A stretch of 64,000 bases of DNA from Variovorax sp. 679 (lineage in GTDB: Bacteria > Pseudomonadota > Gammaproteobacteria > Burkholderiales > Burkholderiaceae_C), in the NCBI RefSeq assembly GCF_003952185.1, contig NZ_RXFS01000002.1, forward strand, positions 248,001 through 312,000, given 5' to 3'. Both the position numbers and the translations under genes were made by a program. The notes beneath the pieces were generated by a model, which worked only from the letters and a program-made list of their open reading frames with translations, made no database searches and had not been told where the DNA came from. Below, piece after piece: positions 31,317 to 40,038 of the stretch (positions within the stretch are counted from its first letter, which is position 1; each line of letters opens with the position of its first letter).

Positions 31317-32270
31317 TCAGCCGGCGAGCGATTGTCGGGTGTCCGCGAGCGTTGCCGGGTCGTACACCGACGCGGCTTCCAGATCGGGGGCGATGCGCTT
31401 CACCATGCCGGCCAGCACCTTGCCGGGGCCGCACTCGATGATGGCGGCTACCCCTCGCAGTTTCAAGGCCTGCACGCTCTCGACCCAACGCACCGGGCCG
31501 GCGGCCTGGCGCACCAGGGCGTCGCGGATGCGGTCTGCGTCGGTTTCGATGGCAACGTCGATGTTGTTCAGCACCGGGATCTGCGGCGCCGCCAGCGTGA
31601 TCGAAGCCAGCTTCTCGCGCAGCGCCTCTGCGGCAGGCTTCATCAGGCTCGAATGGAACGGCGCGGAAACCGGCAGCAGCAGTGCGCGCTTGGCGCCGTT
31701 GGCCTTCAGCAACTCGCAGGCCTTGTCCACCGCAGCCTTGCTGCCGGCGATCACGGTCTGCGCGGGGTCGTTGAAGTTCACCGCTTCGACGATTTCGGCA
31801 CTGCCGGCACCGAAGCTCGCAGTAGCTTCCGCGCAGCCCGCGACCACCTTGCCCGACTCCATGCCGAGCACCGCAGCCATCGCGCCGACGCCGACGGGCA
31901 CCGCCTGCTGCATGGCCTGCGCACGAAAACGCACAAGCGGCGCGGCCTGCGCGAGCGTCAACGCGCCCGAAGCCACCAGCGCCGAATACTCGCCCAGCGA
32001 ATGTCCCGCCACGACGGAAGGCGCCGCACCGCCCTCGGCCAGCCAGGCACGCCATGCGGCAACTCCAGCTACCAGCATCACCGGTTGGGTGTTCGTGGTG
32101 AGTGCCAGCTCTTCCTTCGGGCCGTTCTTGATCAGAGCGCCGACGTCTTCGCCGAGCGCTTCGGATGCTTCGCGCAGCGTTTCAGCCACGGCCGGATGAT
32201 CGCCCCAGGCGTCGAGCATGCCGACCGCCTGCGAGCCTTGTCCCGGAAAGACAAATGCAAAGGATTTCAT
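31317..32270 (-). CDS. fabD: Malonyl-CoA:ACP transacylase
   Basis: Loads malonate on ACP. 317 residues starting FAFVFPGQGSQ. The nucleophile is S91 in AGHSLGEYSAL, the Arg in LVRFRAQAMQ binds the malonyl carboxylate, and the catalytic His lies in the downstream SAPFHSSLM. I chose the ATG at 32270 immediately before the conserved start. It is separated from fabH by 54 bp. Confidence 0.97.
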   Translation of the reverse strand: MKSFAFVFPGQGSQAVGMLDAWGDHPAVAETLREASEALGEDVGALIKNGPKEELALTTNTQPVMLVAGVAAWRAWLAEGGAAPSVVAGHSLGEYSALVASGALTLAQAAPLVRFRAQAMQQAVPVGVGAMAAVLGMESGKVVAGCAEATASFGAGSAEIVEAVNFNDPAQTVIAGSKAAVDKACELLKANGAKRALLLPVSAPFHSSLMKPAAEALREKLASITLAAPQIPVLNNIDVAIETDADRIRDALVRQAAGPVRWVESVQALKLRGVAAIIECGPGKVLAGMVKRIAPDLEAASVYDPATLADTRQSLAG

Positions 32271-32324
32271 TGTTCTATGCGTCATCTCGCATTGCAGGCA
32301 CCCTCTTGCGGGCGCCGCAACGCA

Positions 32325-33302
32325 CTACAGATTCAATAGCACCGCGCCCCAGGTGAAGCCGCCACCCACGCCTTCGAGCATGAGCGTTTCGCCCTTCTTC
32401 ACCTTGCCGGAACGCACGGCCTCGTCGAGCGCCAGCGGAATCGAAGCGGCGGAAGTGTTGCCGTGCTCGTTCACCGTGACGATCAGCTTCTCGCGCGGAA
32501 GCTTCAGCTTCTTCGCAGTGCCTTCCATGATGCGGATGTTGGCCTGGTGCGGAATGAGCCAGTCGATGTCGGCGTCGACCTTGCCGGCCTTCGCCAGCGT
32601 GGCGCGCGCCGCCTCTTCCAGCACGCGGACTGCGAGCTTGAAGACGGCCTGGCCGTCCATGTGCAGCAGCGGCGTGCCCAGCACATTGCCACCCGACACA
32701 TGACCCGGCACACAAAGAATGCCGACGTGCTTGCCGTCCGCATGCAGATCGCTGGCCAGGATGCCGGGCTCTTCGCTGGCTTCGAGCACCACCGCGCCCG
32801 CGCCATCCCCGAACAGCACGCAGGTGGTGCGGTCGTTGAAATCGAGAATACGGGAGAACACTTCGGCGCCCACCACCAGCGCGCAACGCGCGGTACCGGT
32901 GCGGATCATCGCGTCGGCAACGGTGAGTGCGTAGACAAAACCGCTGCAGACCGCCTGGACGTCGAACGCCGGGCAGCCGGCGATGCCGAGCTTGTTCTGG
33001 AGGATGGCGGCCGACGACGGAAACACCATGTCGGGCGTGGAAGTCGCGACGATGATCAGGTCGACGTCGCCGGCCTTGCGGCCGGCAGCTTCCAGAGCGT
33101 GCCTGGCCGCCTCGAACCCGAGGTCACTGCTAGTGACATCCGGTGCGGCGAAATGCCGGGCGTGAATACCGGTGCGCTCGACGATCCACTGGTCCGAGGT
33201 TTCAATGCCTCGCGTCGCCAGATCCTTGGCGAGATCGTCGTTGGTCACGCGGCGTGGAGGCAGATAGCTGCCGGTGCCGGTAATGCGTGAGTAAGGAGTC
33301 AT
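32325..33302 (-). CDS. fabH: 3-oxoacyl-ACP synthase III
   Basis: Starts fatty-acid chains by condensing acetyl-CoA with malonyl-ACP. 325 residues with the Cys-His-Asn triad: C119 ([11 protein letters not shown]), H252 (IPHQANIRI) and N282 ([10 protein letters not shown]). The ATG at 33302 overlaps the plsX stop by one base (TGATG). Confidence 0.97.
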   Translation of the reverse strand: MTPYSRITGTGSYLPPRRVTNDDLAKDLATRGIETSDQWIVERTGIHARHFAAPDVTSSDLGFEAARHALEAAGRKAGDVDLIIVATSTPDMVFPSSAAILQNKLGIAGCPAFDVQAVCSGFVYALTVADAMIRTGTARCALVVGAEVFSRILDFNDRTTCVLFGDGAGAVVLEASEEPGILASDLHADGKHVGILCVPGHVSGGNVLGTPLLHMDGQAVFKLAVRVLEEAARATLAKAGKVDADIDWLIPHQANIRIMEGTAKKLKLPREKLIVTVNEHGNTSAASIPLALDEAVRSGKVKKGETLMLEGVGGGFTWGAVLLNL

Positions 33303-34399
33303 CAAACGTGAAGGGCTGTCGCGTCGACCGGCGCCGCCGGCTCCTGCCGCGCGAGCAAAGGCGCGGCGTGGGCGATGCGGGCCCGCACGCGATCGAGCAG
33401 GTTGTTGCGAGCGGCATCATAAGCGCGATCCAGAGCGTGGCCGAAAGCCACTTCGTCAGCCGAGCCATGGCTCTTGAAAACCAGCCCGCGCAGGCCCAGC
33501 AAGGCTGCGCCGTTGTAGCGACGATGATCCAGGCGACTTTTGAACGCTTTTAGAACCGGATAAGCAACAATTGCCGCCACCTTGGTAAAAATGCTTCGCG
33601 AGAATTCGACGCGAATGAACTCGCCGATCATCGAAGCCACGCCCTCGCTGGCCTTCAACGCCACGTTTCCGACGAAGCCATCACAGACGACGATGTCGGT
33701 CGTGCCCTTGAAGATATCGTTGCCTTCCACGTTGCCGTAGAAATTCAGATCCTTGGAGTTGGCAGCCGTACGCAGCAATTGACTTGCCTTCTTGATCGTT
33801 TCGCTGCCTTTTATGGCTTCTTCGCCAATATTGAGCAGGCCGACCGAAGGAGCCTCGTTGCCGGTCAGCGCAGACACCAAGGCCGAGCCGAGCACGGCGA
33901 ACTGGAGCAGGTCTTCGGCGTCGCAATCGACGTTCGCCCCCAGGTCGAGCACGGTCGTTGCACCACCCTTGGCGTTCGGAAGCTGAGGCGCGATCGCCGG
34001 GCGATCGATGCCTTCGAGCGTCTTGAGCAGGTAGCGCGCGATCGCCATGAGGGCGCCGGTGTTGCCGGCAGAGACTGCCGCTTGGGCGGCACCGTCCTTG
34101 ACCTGCTGGATAGCGACGCGCATCGAAGAATCCTTCTTCTTGCGCAACGCGATTTCGACCGGATCGTCCATACCCACCACTTCGCTGGCAGCGACGATGC
34201 GGGCACGTGGATGCGCAGCGAACCCCGCCAGCGCAGCCGGCGCACCAACGAGCAGCAACGAGGCTTCGCTGTGCCGCTCAAGGAATGCGCGGCAGGCCGC
34301 GAGCGTGACGCGCGGCCCATGGTCGCCCCCCATGCAATCCACGGCGAGCGTGATTGCGGGAGACGCAGCAGTGATTTCGGGAGAAGAAGGCGTAGCCAT
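33302..34399 (-). CDS. plsX: Phosphate acyltransferase PlsX
   Basis: Makes acyl-phosphate from acyl-ACP for phospholipid synthesis. 365 residues with the family start [16 protein letters not shown], the NTGALMAIA motif and the [16 protein letters not shown] segment. It couples membrane lipid synthesis to the downstream fab genes. I chose the ATG at 34399; a TTG one codon earlier also exists. Confidence 0.96.
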   Translation of the reverse strand: MATPSSPEITAASPAITLAVDCMGGDHGPRVTLAACRAFLERHSEASLLLVGAPAALAGFAAHPRARIVAASEVVGMDDPVEIALRKKKDSSMRVAIQQVKDGAAQAAVSAGNTGALMAIARYLLKTLEGIDRPAIAPQLPNAKGGATTVLDLGANVDCDAEDLLQFAVLGSALVSALTGNEAPSVGLLNIGEEAIKGSETIKKASQLLRTAANSKDLNFYGNVEGNDIFKGTTDIVVCDGFVGNVALKASEGVASMIGEFIRVEFSRSIFTKVAAIVAYPVLKAFKSRLDHRRYNGAALLGLRGLVFKSHGSADEVAFGHALDRAYDAARNNLLDRVRARIAHAAPLLARQEPAAPVDATALHV

Positions 34400-34404
34400 C
34401 AAAA

Positions 34405-34443
34405 CAAAGGCCCGACGCTACAGCAAAAGTAGCTTCGGGCCTT
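34405..34443 (-). terminator. Hairpin between rpmF and plsX (attenuator or processing site)
   Basis: Arms AAGGCCCGA-c-GCTAC and GTAGC-t-TCGGGCCTT form a 14-bp stem with one internal mismatch and a 7-nt loop (34407-34443). On the minus strand it is followed by an imperfect TTTGTTTT. It lies 18 bp past the rpmF stop and directly before plsX, so it would lower plsX/fab expression relative to L32 or be a cleavage site. Confidence 0.6.
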
Positions 34444-34460
34444 GGCCTTGGGATGCAAAA

Positions 34461-34643
34461 TCAGGCTTCGGACTTGTTCTTGAGCACCTGACGGCCACGG
34501 TAGAAACCGTTGGGGCTGATGTGGTGGCGCAGGTGCGTTTCGCCGGTGGTCGGCTCCACGGCGATGCCGGGAACGACCAGCGCATTGTGGGAACGGTGCA
34601 TGCCGCGCTTGGAAGGCGACTTCTTGTTTTGCTGGACGGCCAT
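34461..34643 (-). CDS. rpmF: 50S ribosomal protein L32
   Basis: 60 residues starting [22 protein letters not shown], with C-terminal [10 protein letters not shown], the proteobacterial L32 form without zinc cysteines. An AGGAG site precedes the ATG at 34643. The rpmF-plsX-fab order is conserved and ties ribosome and membrane synthesis together. Confidence 0.97.
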   Translation of the reverse strand: MAVQQNKKSPSKRGMHRSHNALVVPGIAVEPTTGETHLRHHISPNGFYRGRQVLKNKSEA

Positions 34644-34781
34644 GATGGCTCCTGGACTGTAAGGTTGGTGATTGGATGCGGGCTCAAGCGGTGGCAATAC
34701 AAGAAACCCGGTGGCATGTATGGAATGCCCCTGTTGTCGTTTCGTGTATCGCTGCTCACGGCGGCGCGCGCGAAGCCCATG

Positions 34782-34787
34782 ATTATA
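34782..34787 (-). promoter_or_regulatory. Candidate -10 box for the rpmF-fab operon
   Basis: A perfect TATAAT on the minus strand, 139 bp before the rpmF ATG in the 164-bp yceD-rpmF gap. The -35 region is poor (TAGCCC at 17 bp), so strength is uncertain. The remaining gap shows no gene. Confidence 0.45.
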
Positions 34788-34807
34788 GCCCAGCCCGGGA
34801 GAAAGGG

Positions 34808-35365
34808 CTACTTTCCCTCTTCCGGCTTGCGCGAACGCAACGCACCGAGCACTGCGAAGGGGTTCGGCTTGGCTTCTTCCGCCGCATTGAAGTCATCGTC
34901 GCTTGAAGAAAGCTGCACCGGCGTCGGACAGACATCGTGGGTCGGCATGACAGGAATTTCCATCAGAAGCTCATCCTCGATCAGTGCGTGCAGGTCGAAA
35001 TCCCGGCTCACGACGAGCAAATCTTCTTCGGATTCCTCGTCTTCCGACTCGGCGACGGCTTCGCTGGCCACGAAGCGGAACCAGCGATTCACTTCGAGCG
35101 AGGTGTCGACCGGCGACAGGCAGCGCTGACAAACCAGCGGCACGACGGCCTCGGCCTCCAGGTGCAACCATGGCGTGGCCTTGCCGTCCACGCCGGGACG
35201 CTCCTCGCCGTGGGCCGTCCAGCGGACCACCGCCTCGGGCGCGGGAATCGCCAGTTCGGCGACCAGGCGTTCGTATCTGGGAACCGGATCGGTAGCTTCC
35301 AGCGTGGCGCCAGCGGCGGCGAAACCGGGCACATTGAGCCGTTCGGGGGCGAATTCTCTCTTCAT
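34808..35365 (-). CDS. YceD family protein (DUF177), 23S rRNA accumulation protein
   Basis: 185 residues with the conserved [13 protein letters not shown] cysteine pair, followed by an acidic stretch ([33 protein letters not shown]) and the C-terminal [10 protein letters not shown] motif, the standard YceD layout. In E. coli and plants the family supports 23S rRNA accumulation. Its position before rpmF is conserved. I chose the ATG at 35365; upstream in-frame starts overlap the divergent maf promoter region. Confidence 0.9.
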   Translation of the reverse strand: MKREFAPERLNVPGFAAAGATLEATDPVPRYERLVAELAIPAPEAVVRWTAHGEERPGVDGKATPWLHLEAEAVVPLVCQRCLSPVDTSLEVNRWFRFVASEAVAESEDEESEEDLLVVSRDFDLHALIEDELLMEIPVMPTHDVCPTPVQLSSSDDDFNAAEEAKPNPFAVLGALRSRKPEEGK

Positions 35366-35447
35366 CCGCGCCAGTCTAGCGCGCCGGCCGCCCCGCCGGC
35401 ATGGGACAAGCCTGAGGGCTTCGGGCGGCTCACGCACAATCGTTCCC

Positions 35448-36029
35448 ATGCACCGCACAGTGATCCTCGCCTCTACCTCGCGCTACCGCCGCGAATTGCT
35501 CACCCGCCTGCGTCTGCCCTTCGACGTTCACTCGCCGGAAGTAGACGAAACCCCGCTGCCCGGAGAAACACCGCACGACCTTGCCGTGCGCCTTGCACTT
35601 GAAAAGGCCAACGCCGTGGCCGCCCGCTTCCCGGAAGCCGTGGTCATCGGCTCCGACCAGGTGGCCGACCTCGCAGGCGAAGCGCTCGGCAAACCCGGCG
35701 ACCACGCCCACGCCACCGCCCAGCTGCGCCGGATGCGCGGCCAGACGCTGATCTTCCAGACAGCCGTGGCCGTCGTCTGCAAGGCCACGAGCTTCGTCCA
35801 GCGTGACATCGCGCCCGTGCGCGTGATGTTCCGCGATCTCAGCGACGCCGCCATCGAGTACTACCTGCAGGCCGAACAGCCCTACGACTGCGCCGGCAGC
35901 GCCAAGAGCGAAGGCCTCGGCATCGCGCTGCTGAATTCCATCGACAGCGACGACCCGACCGCCCTGGTCGGCCTGCCGCTGATAAGAACCTGCCAGATGC
36001 TGCGCGCTGCGGGAGTCGACCTCCTATGA
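35448..36029 (+). CDS. Maf-type nucleotide pyrophosphatase (YceF subgroup)
   Basis: House-cleaning NTP pyrophosphatase of 193 residues. The start ILASTSRYRRELLTRL, the PEVDETP motif, the catalytic Asp in IGSDQVADL and the late SEGLGIALLNSIDSDDPTALVGLP all match Maf. The VDETP/SDQVA variants point to the YceF (m7GTP) subgroup rather than the UTP/dTTP type. Divergent from yceD; overlaps the next gene by four bases. Confidence 0.92.
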   Translation: MHRTVILASTSRYRRELLTRLRLPFDVHSPEVDETPLPGETPHDLAVRLALEKANAVAARFPEAVVIGSDQVADLAGEALGKPGDHAHATAQLRRMRGQTLIFQTAVAVVCKATSFVQRDIAPVRVMFRDLSDAAIEYYLQAEQPYDCAGSAKSEGLGIALLNSIDSDDPTALVGLPLIRTCQMLRAAGVDLL

Positions 36030-36799
36030 CACAGCCAACGAAAGGCAAGCTCTACCTGGTCCCCGCGCCGCTCGACTTCGGCTGCGACGTGCAAGCTCCG
36101 TTGCAGGACGCCCTGCCGCTGGGCACGCTGCAGACTGCCGCGGGCATCACCCACTGGATCTGCGAAAACGCGAAATCCGCCCGCGCCTACCTGAAGCGCA
36201 TCGACGCCGTCGCGCCGCTGGCCGCCCCCCTGCAGGCGCAGAGCATCCAGGAGCTGCCGCGCGAAGTGCACAAGAAAGGCGACCACGCGGGCCAGTTCGA
36301 CGCTCGCCCCTTGCTGGCCGCTGCGCTCGAAGGCCACGACATCGGCCTGCTGAGCGAGGCCGGCATGCCGGCCGTGGCCGACCCGGGCTCGTCGGTGGTG
36401 CGTGCCGCGCACGACCTCGGCCTTGTCGTTGTGCCACTGACCGGCCCCGTCTCGCTGCTGCTCGCGCTGGCCGCGAGCGGACTCAATGGCCAGAACTTCG
36501 CCTTCGTCGGCTATCTGCCGCAGGACGCCGGCGAGCGCCAGGCCCGCATCCGCGAGCTGGAGGCGCTGGCGCTGAAGTCGGGCCAGACGCAGCTCTTCAT
36601 CGAGACGCCCTATCGCAACGCCGCGCTACTGCAGGCCCTCGTGCAGACGCTGCAGCACAACACCCGCCTCGCCGTCGCGCGCGGCCTGACGCTCGCAACG
36701 GCCCACGTGCGCAGCGAGACGGTCAAGTCCTGGCGCGCGGCCAAGCCCCAGGCCACGACAGACGAACGCCTGCCCGCCGTGTTCGCGATCGGCCGCTGA
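36026..36799 (+). CDS. RsmI-like SAM-dependent methyltransferase
   Basis: Tetrapyrrole-methylase fold, 257 residues. The start KLYLVPAPLDFG resembles RsmI's LYLVPTPLG, and GLLSEAGMPAVADPGSSVVRAAH, PLTGPVSLLLALAASG and FVGYLPQ are the family's core motifs. True RsmI 2'-O-methylates C1402 of 16S rRNA, but this shorter variant next to maf is a distinct subgroup whose substrate is not certain. It starts within the maf stop (ATGA). Confidence 0.8.
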   Translation: MTQPTKGKLYLVPAPLDFGCDVQAPLQDALPLGTLQTAAGITHWICENAKSARAYLKRIDAVAPLAAPLQAQSIQELPREVHKKGDHAGQFDARPLLAAALEGHDIGLLSEAGMPAVADPGSSVVRAAHDLGLVVVPLTGPVSLLLALAASGLNGQNFAFVGYLPQDAGERQARIRELEALALKSGQTQLFIETPYRNAALLQALVQTLQHNTRLAVARGLTLATAHVRSETVKSWRAAKPQATTDERLPAVFAIGR

Positions 36800-36801
36800 C
36801 C

Positions 36802-37956
36802 ATGCTGGCCATTACCGCAGCCACGCGCTGGGCATCGCGCGCGCAATTCTTCGCCGCCGGCTTCATCTTCGCGACCTGGGGGGTGCATGTGCCCACGGTC
36901 AAGGCGCATTACGGCATCGACGAAGCACAACTCGGGCTGGCGATGCTCGCGGCCGGTGCCGGCGCCATGTTCGGCCTGACCAGCGCGGGCCGCTGGATCG
37001 GACGCAACGGCCCGCGGCGCATGGCCGGCATCTGCGGCACCGTCTATGCGCTGCTGCTGGCCGGCCTGATCGCCATGCCCGGCTATGCCGCACTGCTGGT
37101 CCTGCTGGCCGCCTTCGGCCTCGTGACCAGCGTGTTCGACGTGTCCATCAACACCGAGGCGGCGCAGCTGGAACTGCACGGCGGCACGCCGCTGATGAGC
37201 GGCATGCACGGCATGTTCAGCCTGGGCGGCATGGCCGGTGCCGCCAGCGGCAGCGCCGCACTGGCGGCCGGGCTGGGCGCGCAGGCGCATTTGCTGATGG
37301 TCGCGGCCGCGATGGTGCTGCTCGTCGCCGTGGCCTCGACGCGCATGCTGCCCAGGCCCGCCACCAGCGGTGCGACCGAAGTCGACCATGGCTTCCTGCT
37401 GCCCCGCGGCACGCTCGCGGTGCTGGGCGTGCTCGCCGCGCTGGGCCTGATCGCCGAAGGCGCGATCTACGACTGGAGCGTGCTCTACATGCAGCAGGAA
37501 ATCGGCAGTCCGCAACAGCAGGCAGCGCTGGCCTACGCGAGCTTCTCGGCCGCGATGGCGGCTGCGCGCTTCGGCGGCGATGCGCTGCGTGCCCGCTTCT
37601 CGCCGGCTGCGCTGCTGCTCGGCAGCGGCTTGCTGGCGGCAGTGTCCATGGCGCTGGTGCTCATCACCGACCTGCCCTGGCTCGCGCTGGCCGGCTTCGC
37701 CGGCGTGGGCGTCGGTTTCGCGAACGTGGTGCCAATCCTGTTCTCCGCCTCGGCGAAGGTACCGGGCATCGAGCCCGCGCGTGGCATCGCGTCGGTCTCG
37801 GCACTGGCCTATCTGGGGTTCATGGCAGGCCCGGCAGTGATCGGGCTGCTGGCGCGGGCCACCTCGCTGACGGCCGCGCTCTATGTGGTCGTGGTCTTCG
37901 CTGCGGCGCTGGCGGCATCGGCGCGCTACACCGCCAGCCGCAGCGAAGCCAGATAG
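36802..37956 (+). CDS. MFS transporter, YbjJ-like
   Basis: 384 residues and about 12 hydrophobic helices. The N-terminal FAAGFIFATWGVHVPTVKAHYGIDEAQLGLAML matches the YbjJ/FucP-type group, and the mid-protein loop precedes GLIAEGAIYDWSVLYM. The substrate is unknown. It begins 3 bp after the methylase stop and is convergent with sppA (7 bp), leaving no room for a clear terminator. Confidence 0.82.
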   Translation: MLAITAATRWASRAQFFAAGFIFATWGVHVPTVKAHYGIDEAQLGLAMLAAGAGAMFGLTSAGRWIGRNGPRRMAGICGTVYALLLAGLIAMPGYAALLVLLAAFGLVTSVFDVSINTEAAQLELHGGTPLMSGMHGMFSLGGMAGAASGSAALAAGLGAQAHLLMVAAAMVLLVAVASTRMLPRPATSGATEVDHGFLLPRGTLAVLGVLAALGLIAEGAIYDWSVLYMQQEIGSPQQQAALAYASFSAAMAAARFGGDALRARFSPAALLLGSGLLAAVSMALVLITDLPWLALAGFAGVGVGFANVVPILFSASAKVPGIEPARGIASVSALAYLGFMAGPAVIGLLARATSLTAALYVVVVFAAALAASARYTASRSEAR

Positions 37957-37963
37957 GGAAGAA

Positions 37964-38980
37964 TCAACGCAGGGCCGGAGTGGTGTGCATCAGGCGCACG
38001 GTGGTCTCGGCCATCGCGGCGCCGAACTTCTTGGCCAGCTTCTCGGCCACGTTGTCGCGACGCGTGTAGTCGATCACCTCTTCGGCCTTGATGACCTCGC
38101 GGGCCACGTAGTCGACATTGCCGAGCTGGTCGGCCAGGCCGTATTCGACGGCCTGCTCGCCGCTCCAGAAGAGGCCGCTGAACAGGCCCGGCGTGTCGAG
38201 CTTCAGGCGGTCACCACGGCCGGCCTTCACCACATTGATGAACTGCGTGTGGATCTGATTCAGCATCGTCTGGGCATGTGCACGCTGCGCGTCGCTCATC
38301 GGGCTGAACGGGTCGAGGAAGCCCTTGTTCTCGCCGGCAGTCAGCAGGCGGCGCTCGACGCCGACCTTTTCCATCACGCCGGTGAAACCGAAACCATCCA
38401 TCAGCACGCCGATGCTGCCGACGATGCTGGCCTTGTCGACGTAGATCTTGTCCGCCGCGGCGGCAATGTAATAGGCCGCCGAGGCACAGGTTTCCTCGAC
38501 CACGGCATAGACCGGCTTCTTGTACTTGGCCTTCAGGCGCTTGATCTCGTCATTGATGATGCCGGCCTGCACCGGGCTGCCGCCGGGCGAATTGATCAGC
38601 AGGACCACGCCCTTGGCGCCCTCGTCCTCGAAGGCCGTCTTCATCGCGGCGACCACGAACTCGGCGCTTGCATCCCCTCCATTGGCGATCTCGCCCTTGA
38701 TCTCGACCACGGCCGTGTGGGCCGAGGTCTTGGCCGTGCTCGGCGTGCTGCGCGAGAAGGCGACCCAGGCCAGGAAGACGAAGAAGGCCAGCCATGCCAG
38801 GCGCGTGAATGTCTTCCAGCGGCGCGCGGCCTTCTGTTCGTTCAGCGAGGCGAAAGCGAGCTTCTCGAGGGTGGCGCGCTCCCAACCGGGGCGCTGCGTG
38901 GGATCTTTGGCCATGTTCGTGGAAGGAGCCGGCTCAAATGGCTCGAACCCCGCGGGTTCGGTTCGGTTCGGGTCGGTCAT
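37964..38980 (-). CDS. Signal peptide peptidase SppA-type S49 protease
   Basis: 338-residue single-domain S49 peptidase with one N-terminal membrane anchor (FTRLAWLAFFVFLAWVAF, about 58-75). INSPGGSPVQAG forms the oxyanion region. The catalytic Ser is in ETCASAAYYIA (S167) and the Lys in VDKASIVGSIG (K183), giving the Ser-Lys dyad. It degrades cleaved signal peptides or membrane fragments. It is the last gene of the rluC-HAD-Rieske-sppA operon, one base after the Rieske gene. Confidence 0.93.
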   Translation of the reverse strand: MTDPNRTEPAGFEPFEPAPSTNMAKDPTQRPGWERATLEKLAFASLNEQKAARRWKTFTRLAWLAFFVFLAWVAFSRSTPSTAKTSAHTAVVEIKGEIANGGDASAEFVVAAMKTAFEDEGAKGVVLLINSPGGSPVQAGIINDEIKRLKAKYKKPVYAVVEETCASAAYYIAAAADKIYVDKASIVGSIGVLMDGFGFTGVMEKVGVERRLLTAGENKGFLDPFSPMSDAQRAHAQTMLNQIHTQFINVVKAGRGDRLKLDTPGLFSGLFWSGEQAVEYGLADQLGNVDYVAREVIKAEEVIDYTRRDNVAEKLAKKFGAAMAETTVRLMHTTPALR

Positions 38981-38981
38981 G

Positions 38982-39356
38982 TCAGAAAGTCAGGGGGTGA
39001 AGGTTCCAGCCAGTATGCCAGTGCACCACGCCGTCATGCTCGCTCAGCGCGATCTTCACGAGGCCGCCGCGGCATGGGCCGCCCGCGCATTCGCCGGTAT
39101 CGGGCCTGTAGACCGCGCCATGCGTCGCGCACAGCAGCCACTGGCCTGTGTCGTCGAAGAAACGGTCGGGCTGAAAGTCGAGTTCCATCGCGACGTGGCT
39201 GCACCTGTTGAGGAACGCATGCGGCTGGCCTTCGAAACGTATCGCGAAGGCGCGACAGGTTTCTCCGCCATAGACCACATCGAAAGGCACGGCCAGGCCG
39301 CCTTCGGCCAGGTCGGAGGCATTGCACAGGGGAATGCGTTCTTCCTGATCGCTCAT
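38982..39356 (-). CDS. Rieske [2Fe-2S] ferredoxin-like protein
   Basis: 124 residues with the complete Rieske ligand set: CSH in LNRCSHVAMELDF and CATH in WLLCATHGAVYRPDTGEC, near residues 52 and 76. There is no fused oxygenase domain or export signal, so it is a cytosolic electron carrier or sensor. Its partner is unknown. It sits between the phosphatase gene (10 bp) and sppA (1 bp). Confidence 0.88.
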   Translation of the reverse strand: MSDQEERIPLCNASDLAEGGLAVPFDVVYGGETCRAFAIRFEGQPHAFLNRCSHVAMELDFQPDRFFDDTGQWLLCATHGAVYRPDTGECAGGPCRGGLVKIALSEHDGVVHWHTGWNLHPLTF

Positions 39357-39366
39357 GGCGAAGTCC

Positions 39367-40038
39367 TCAGGCGTTGTCGAGGAGCCAGGCTTCGAGGTCA
39401 GCCACCGAGTGCGCGACGTGCAGCGGCTTGAACTCGTCGAAGCTGGCGGGTTCGTGCGCGCCGTAGCTCACCCCCACGCTGGCACAGCCGGCGTTCTGCG
39501 CGAGCTGCAGGTCGTGCGTGGTGTCGCCGATCATCAGGGTGCGCTCCGGCGGCACGTCGAGTTCTTCCATCAGCTCCAGCAGCATGCGCGGGTGCGGCTT
39601 GCCGAAGGTCTCGTCGGCGGTGCGCGAGGCGTCGAAACGGTCGCGCAACGCGACCGACTTCAGCGCCTCGTTGAGGCCTCGGCGCGACTTGCCCGTGGCC
39701 ACGGCCAGCTTGTGGCCGCGCGCGCGCAGCGCGTCGAGCATCTGCAGCACGCCTTCGAACAGCACGAGGTCGTCCTGGTGCTGCAGGTAGTGATAGCGGT
39801 AGCGCGCGCCGAGTTCGGGGTACTTTTCCTTCGGCACGTCGGGCGCCGCTCGGGCGAGCGCTTCGGCCAGGCCGAGGCCGATCACCCAGGCGGCGTCGTT
39901 CTCGCTCGGCTTGGCACCGCCGACGTCGATCACCGCAGCCTGGATGCAGCGCACGATCAGCCGGGTGGAGTCATAGAGCGTGCCGTCCCAGTCGAAGGCG
40001 ATCAGGTCGAAGCGAAGGGGTCTCGTGGATTCAGTCAT
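39367..40038 (-). CDS. HAD-family phosphatase, Gph-like
   Basis: 223 residues. HAD motif I is AFDWDGTLYDS, motif II VATGKSRRG, the motif III Lys lies in FGKPHPRMLLEL and motif IV is MIGDTTHDLQLA; a helical cap occupies ~25-95. This fits the phosphoglycolate-phosphatase-like group adjacent to rluC in Betaproteobacteria. The true substrate is not determined. It overlaps the end of rluC by eight bases. Confidence 0.9.
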   Translation of the reverse strand: MTESTRPLRFDLIAFDWDGTLYDSTRLIVRCIQAAVIDVGGAKPSENDAAWVIGLGLAEALARAAPDVPKEKYPELGARYRYHYLQHQDDLVLFEGVLQMLDALRARGHKLAVATGKSRRGLNEALKSVALRDRFDASRTADETFGKPHPRMLLELMEELDVPPERTLMIGDTTHDLQLAQNAGCASVGVSYGAHEPASFDEFKPLHVAHSVADLEAWLLDNA

